From Deltaproteobacteria bacterium (GTDB lineage: Bacteria; Bdellovibrionota; Bdellovibrionia; JABDDW01), in NCBI GenBank assembly GCA_013287405.1, contig JABDDW010000015.1:1-28941 (forward strand): 28,941 nt of DNA, in the 5' to 3' direction. Of this stretch, positions 25,281 through 28,941 are shown piece after piece. The stretch's first letter is position 1, and every line of letters starts with the position of its first letter. The notes below the pieces were generated by a model. It made no database searches and was not told where the DNA came from. It saw only the letters and a program-made list of their open reading frames with translations. A program made the position numbers and the translations under genes.

Positions 25281-25853
25281 TCAATCCCCGAATTTTATAA
25301 GGCTCAAAAATTCTTTTCTTGTGGAATCATTTTTTCTGAAATCTCCGTACATGGAGCTTGTCACCATTGAGGCGCTTTGTTTTTCCACCCCACGCATCAT
25401 CATACAAAGGTGACGGGCCTCAATAACAACAGCCACTCCCTTGGGCTTAAGGAGTTCATCAAGAGTAGCGGCAATTTCTGTCGTGAGCCGCTCTTGGACC
25501 TGAAGCCGCCTGCAAAAAACATCCACCATTCTGGGGACCTTGCTTAAGCCGACTATTTTTCCGTCCGGAATATAGGCAATGTGGGCTCGCCCAAAAAACG
25601 GAAGCATATGATGTTCGCAAAGGCTATAAATCTCGATATCTTTAACCACCACCATCTCATCATACTGTTCATGAAAAATGGCGTCATTTAGAACTGTCTT
25701 TGGACAAATATTGTAGCCGCTTGTCAAATAGTCCAAAGCCTTTGCATAACGTTCAGGCGTTTTCTGCAGCCCCTCGCGTTTCGGATCTTCACCAATTTGT
25801 GTAATAAGGTGTCGTATACTTGAGGTTATGGTTTCAAGTTTAGCATCTGTCAT
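25281..25853 (-). CDS. folE: GTP cyclohydrolase I
   Basis: 190 residues from ATG 25853, which has GAGGA six bases upstream; an in-frame GTG at 25865 is less likely. Family blocks are intact: [39 protein letters not shown] with the zinc-binding Cys and two histidines, [33 protein letters not shown] and, near the end, [14 protein letters not shown] with the second zinc cysteine. It converts GTP to 7,8-dihydroneopterin triphosphate, the first step to tetrahydrofolate (and, in some bacteria, queuosine). It stands alone, with a candidate promoter just upstream. Confidence 0.97.
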   Translation of the reverse strand: MTDAKLETITSSIRHLITQIGEDPKREGLQKTPERYAKALDYLTSGYNICPKTVLNDAIFHEQYDEMVVVKDIEIYSLCEHHMLPFFGRAHIAYIPDGKIVGLSKVPRMVDVFCRRLQVQERLTTEIAATLDELLKPKGVAVVIEARHLCMMMRGVEKQSASMVTSSMYGDFRKNDSTRKEFLSLIKFGD

Positions 25854-25876
25854 GGGGTTCCTCACTTCCGTATAGA

Positions 25877-25905
25877 TTTCTATTGGAGGTGGGCTTTGAC
25901 ATCAA
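25877..25905 (-). promoter_or_regulatory. Candidate folE promoter
   Basis: On the minus strand TTGATG (25905-25900), 17 bases, then TAGAAA (25882-25877). Transcription would start about 17 bases before ATG 25853. Moderate match only. Confidence 0.4.
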
Positions 25906-25927
25906 GTGCAATCTTTTTTGTTATTTG

Positions 25928-26842
25928 TTATGCGTCTAAACGTTCTGAGGCGAGAGTTTGAAGGTCCACAGCTAAGTTGAGGTTCGAACTTAAGATTTGA
26001 TACATATGGGTGGCCTCAATTTTTAAAAGTATACTTGGCTTCACGGTAAAGATTGTGGCCGTCCGCCTCGTATTGAAGATGACTCCGATTTCACCAAAAA
26101 TATCACCACTTTTGAGATCCCCGCGGGCTACACCGTTATTTGCCGCACGACATTCGCCCTCGACGACCACCCATAGCGAATCACTTAAGTCGTTCTGTTT
26201 AATTACGGTTTGATTGGTGGGAAGTTCGTAGAGCTGGCTTGACGATTCATTTGCATAGATCCCAAACTTTGAGATTTGGAGACTTAAAATTTGAGGCCGT
26301 TTATTCATAGCGGAACTGATAGTGGCTGATAAAATACCTTTGAGCGAAAGAAAAGCTGCTGGTAACAATAGCAATGCAAACTCAGAAGGGTCGGTTTGAT
26401 TAAACAATTTGTACGCCGAGACCACGACGGCTACGGGTACTAGGATAAGAAGGATTTGGGTGAGGATGGATCCTTGCCCAATGTCAATTTCAATCGTAGG
26501 TCTTATTAACACACTTTCATTGACGGGGAGCCAATCAGAAAATTCTATGGCATCACTAAACTCTTTGCCATTTACAAGATTATTACTCCAATAAAGGGAT
26601 AAAAGCGTGTCTTTAAGAAGCACAAAATCGGTGGGCTTTCCGTACTTAAAATTCTCCAGAATTATGGCCTGTATGTTCTTACCGTCTATAAACGCATGTA
26701 GAAAAGGACCTGCATCCTTATTGAATATCGTCTCGTGTTTATCACTGTCTCTCACATATCTTACATCATTGGGCGAAATGCGAATTGCGCCAGCTTTCAA
26801 TATGGGAGCGGTTTTCTCGAGAGTGTTGATGCTGGTTTCCAT
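25928..26842 (-). CDS. Membrane protein with C-terminal cyclic-nucleotide-binding domain
   Basis: 304 residues. The N-terminal part (about 15-100) contains DVRYVRDSDKHETIFNKD and ends in a small helical stretch, loosely like a PqqD-type winged helix (low certainty). Two membrane helices follow (126-147 and 153-173). The C-terminal part (from about 205) is a cyclic-nucleotide-binding fold: LYELPTNQTVIKQNDLSDSL, SLWVVVEGEC, and the phosphate-binding cassette GDIFGEIGVIFNTRRTATI (246-264) with its conserved Gly-Glu and Arg. A nucleotide such as cAMP or cGMP could be bound, or the fold may have lost ligand binding. No output domain is seen, so it may act by contact with a partner or by membrane anchoring. 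The ribosome site GGGA is weak. Confidence 0.8.
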   Translation of the reverse strand: METSINTLEKTAPILKAGAIRISPNDVRYVRDSDKHETIFNKDAGPFLHAFIDGKNIQAIILENFKYGKPTDFVLLKDTLLSLYWSNNLVNGKEFSDAIEFSDWLPVNESVLIRPTIEIDIGQGSILTQILLILVPVAVVVSAYKLFNQTDPSEFALLLLPAAFLSLKGILSATISSAMNKRPQILSLQISKFGIYANESSSQLYELPTNQTVIKQNDLSDSLWVVVEGECRAANNGVARGDLKSGDIFGEIGVIFNTRRTATIFTVKPSILLKIEATHMYQILSSNLNLAVDLQTLASERLDA

Positions 26843-26915
26843 TTTTTCCCAAACAAGTAGAGGTGAAGTGCTCCTAAATCCATGGTTCTTTTGAGTAAAC
26901 TCGAATTTCCTTCAA

Positions 26916-27134
26916 TCATAACACGGAGATTTCATAGGGGAAGATAATGTTCCCACATTCGTTATGATTTGGGTTACCAGTTTGGGTGATCTGCTTGTGA
27001 TCAATCCCAGTGCTACAAGGTTCACGCGGTCTTTGATCGTCATCATCTTCCGATAATCTTAATATTTGTAAACTAGAGGAACATCCCGAAGTTAGTGCTA
27101 GGGATATTAAAAACAACCTGCCTTGACCTTTCAC
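26916..27134 (-). CDS. Small predicted lipoprotein
   Basis: 72 residues from GTG 27134. A basic start (MKGQGR) and hydrophobic LFLISLAL lead to TSGCSSS, a lipobox-like site with C18. The mature ~55 residues are very acidic in one spot (EDDDDQ) and contain two more cysteines. No family is recognised and the ribosome site is not clear. The signal-peptide pattern is the only support, in an otherwise gene-free stretch of about 460 bases between the cyclic-nucleotide-domain gene and the pseudo-receiver gene. Confidence 0.5.
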   Translation of the reverse strand: MKGQGRLFLISLALTSGCSSSLQILRLSEDDDDQRPREPCSTGIDHKQITQTGNPNHNECGNIIFPYEISVL

Positions 27135-27255
27135 AAATACTAGTTACTCAAGACTAAAGACAATGAAGAATTATTTTTAGCAAGTGGCCCTGGTAATTAG
27201 TCCTGATTTTTCAATGTCAAACTAGACCATCCATTCTAAAGAACAACTGAAGGTC

Positions 27256-27274
27256 TGTCGACAAGTAAGTGTCG
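27256..27274 (+). repeat. Palindrome / inverted repeat upstream of the pseudo-receiver gene
   Basis: TGTCGACA (27256-27263) is an eight-base perfect palindrome, and its CGACA half recurs inverted as TGTCG (27270-27274) after six bases. It lies about 40 bases before the start at 27306 and could be an operator or a small stem; no regulator is known. Confidence 0.3.
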
Positions 27275-27305
27275 GAATGTAAAAGCGAAATTTAATTTTC
27301 TGACG

Positions 27306-28232
27306 ATGGGGTACGAAATGACAAAGGTAAAACTTCCAAATTCAAATACGCTTGGACTGCGAGTTTTGTTACTCGATCCAAATGAAGATAGAGGTTTAAG
27401 AAATCAGGCAATTTTAGAAGAAGACCCTGACTTGAACCGTGCATTAATATTTACGACATCGGACCTTTCTGAAGCAAAAGTTTGGTTAATGAAACAAAAA
27501 TTTCAGCTTGCTATTTTCCCTCAGCAATTAGGATCAAAGGATTTTGTCTCGATTCAGTTGGAGTTACATAGGGCCTCTCCAGACATCCAGATGATTCCTT
27601 TGATAGGTACACCTTCCATACAACAACTTCGGGAGTCGAGGAACATTGGAAGCATAGTTGATTATAGCGAAGAAAATACCATTGGAGATCCAAAAGCTAT
27701 CAAGGAACTCATTTTTTCTTTTATTCGGAAACAGTCTTCATCAAGCGCACCGATCAAAGCAGCCTTGGACTATGCACATCCGATTAGAAAGGCTCTAACC
27801 CTTACTGATCCAACGGAGTTTAAATTGAAGTTAAAGAGTGCGGAAATACTTAAATTGCTTCTTGCCTATTATGAAGTGGATACTAGCGAAGTTCCACAGA
27901 TTCTGGCCGCAGAATGTTTATACATACCTGATATGAAGGCGGATCAATACCAAACCCTTTTAAATCCTGATACATATTTACTTTTACCGATGTTACGGTC
28001 CACCGGTTCACGTCAGGACACACGCCCTTCTAGCACTGTCCCAGGCTTTTTGATTACAGTTGCTCATTATCTTGCTGAGCAAATTATCTCAAATAAGTCG
28101 ATTGCAGAGATTCAGTCAACTATTGCAAAGAGACCAGCCTTCCTTAAGCACGCTGCAATCAGGACGCTTACCCCTGAAGTCATTACTTCGCTAATAGCTA
28201 AAGCTGCTTCAAGCAATGTAAAGACTGGATAA
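27306..28232 (+). CDS. Degenerate receiver-like (pseudo-receiver) regulatory protein
   Basis: 308 residues. The first ~140 residues look like a response-regulator fold: LGLRVLLLDPNEDRG (16-30) gives the first strand and acidic pocket, FQLAIFPQQLG (66-76) the third strand, and QMIPLIGT (95-102) the fourth with its Thr. At the end of the third strand, where a phosphorylated aspartate is expected, there is Phe-Pro, and the later lysine is also not evident, so phosphorylation is unlikely. The remaining ~160 residues are helical and unrecognised. ATG 27318 with GGGG six bases upstream is an alternative start. The next gene begins six bases after its stop, so they are probably one operon. Confidence 0.65.
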   Translation: MGYEMTKVKLPNSNTLGLRVLLLDPNEDRGLRNQAILEEDPDLNRALIFTTSDLSEAKVWLMKQKFQLAIFPQQLGSKDFVSIQLELHRASPDIQMIPLIGTPSIQQLRESRNIGSIVDYSEENTIGDPKAIKELIFSFIRKQSSSSAPIKAALDYAHPIRKALTLTDPTEFKLKLKSAEILKLLLAYYEVDTSEVPQILAAECLYIPDMKADQYQTLLNPDTYLLLPMLRSTGSRQDTRPSSTVPGFLITVAHYLAEQIISNKSIAEIQSTIAKRPAFLKHAAIRTLTPEVITSLIAKAASSNVKTG

Positions 28233-28237
28233 AGAGT

Positions 28238-28941
28238 ATGGGGCTATCATTAGTTAATGGAAATCGTCGAAAGTTCAACCGTCATGGCACTAGAGCTAAT
28301 CAGTGCGTTTTGGTAGTTATTTCGATTCCAGATATTGTGTTTCCAATCACGATCGAAAGTATTCAGTTCTGTCGAATACAAATCTCGATAGATCAGAGTT
28401 TTCAAAAAATTTTAGACGTTGCGACAGATGCTTTGGATATAGAAATTAGTAAAAACGGCAAGACTATTTTGAATGGAAAGTGGAAATTAATTGAATCAGT
28501 AGTCCGAGAATCTAAGCATTACCTTGTGCTAAGTAATATATACGAACCCGAACTGAGTAGTTTCAAAGACTTTATCCTACCTGAAAATGTTTTTTTAAAT
28601 ACAAGTTTTCGGGTTATTTATGGAACGGATTTCGGCGATGATACTGCATTTGGTCAGCATTTGGCAGAAGTAAAAGATTGTCCCTCTAACATTCGCGCCC
28701 AAATGACTATTTTGCCAGATAACAAGGTTTTTAATGCTATTTTCGATTTTTCCTCCTCTAGCATGGAACTTTCTGCCATCGACTTCAAACTGCAAGAAGT
28801 TCCTGAAGGGTTCGTCACCGGGTCAAAACTTAAAATTAATTACGAATTTCTGGGTGCCCGTTTTATCTTTCTTTCAACAATCTCTTCTGTTGATTATGAC
28901 TTCAATATCATTTCTGTAAATTTTCCTGATTCAATATTATG
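28238..28941 (+). CDS. PilZ-like domain protein, incomplete at window end
   Basis: I translated 234 codons from ATG 28238 with no stop to the window end. The protein starts MGLSLVNGNRRKFNRHGTRA; the RRKFNR stretch resembles the RRxxxR that opens c-di-GMP-binding PilZ domains. Further on, IFDFSSSSMELSAIDF followed by VTGSKLKINYEF resembles the D/NxSxxG strand and following strands of a PilZ barrel, so two degenerate PilZ-like units are possible. The glycine normally ending that motif is serine or methionine here, so ligand binding is doubtful. It follows the pseudo-receiver gene by five bases. The C-terminus is outside the window. Confidence 0.6.
   Translation, partial: MGLSLVNGNRRKFNRHGTRANQCVLVVISIPDIVFPITIESIQFCRIQISIDQSFQKILDVATDALDIEISKNGKTILNGKWKLIESVVRESKHYLVLSNIYEPELSSFKDFILPENVFLNTSFRVIYGTDFGDDTAFGQHLAEVKDCPSNIRAQMTILPDNKVFNAIFDFSSSSMELSAIDFKLQEVPEGFVTGSKLKINYEFLGARFIFLSTISSVDYDFNIISVNFPDSIL

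Noticed and set aside
27236..27264. Flagellar sigma28-like promoter (TAAAGAAC ... GTCGACAA)
   Set aside because: Only partial matches and a spacer one base too long; too weak to claim.

Overview
The window looks like a piece of a Gram-negative chromosome: it has lipoprotein signal peptides, an outer-membrane beta-barrel ending in phenylalanine, and a CDP-sugar/glycan export locus. The mix of a von Willebrand-like lipoprotein, a porin-type barrel, degenerate receiver and PilZ-like proteins and frequent TTG/GTG starts would suit Bdellovibrionota or a related former deltaproteobacterium. That placement is inference only; nothing here fixes the taxon.

Bases 1-21,450 form a surface-polysaccharide locus. 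From the left it holds the start of an acyl-CoA-synthetase-like gene, an FkbM methyltransferase, a left-handed beta-helix acyltransferase, a frame-disrupted surface lipoprotein gene and a DUF4910 aminopeptidase-like gene. A tightly coupled plus-strand operon follows (polyprenyl-phosphate-type GT2, SAM methyltransferase, large multi-pass membrane protein). It meets, stop codon against stop codon, a five-gene minus-strand operon: rfbF, rfbG, a one-chain ABC exporter, a GT-B capsule-type protein and a glutamate-dehydrogenase-like protein whose catalytic lysine is asparagine. That operon has a candidate promoter with a perfect TTGACA box. On its other side, pointing away, are an AT3-SGNH O-acyltransferase, a TylCIII-type C-methyltransferase and an SDR reductase that apparently starts at ATT. 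Two coupled glycosyltransferases on the minus strand close the locus.

Read together, rfbF and rfbG would make CDP-4-keto-6-deoxyglucose. The C-methyltransferase and the SDR could turn this into a C-methyl-branched 6-deoxysugar. The glycosyltransferases would assemble it, the ABC protein could flip or export it, and the acyl- and methyltransferases would decorate it. No ddhC-like 3-dehydrase is visible, which argues against a 3,6-dideoxyhexose product.

A tRNA-Pro(TGG) gene with its own good promoter (21,459-21,585) marks the right edge of the locus. Beyond it are housekeeping and regulatory genes: a porin with a strong terminator, a vWA-like lipoprotein, a small membrane-anchored protein, folE (GTP cyclohydrolase I), a membrane cyclic-nucleotide-binding-domain protein, a small lipoprotein, and a pseudo-receiver protein followed by a truncated PilZ-like protein that runs off the window. 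No CRISPR array, transposase, rRNA or phage structural module was seen.
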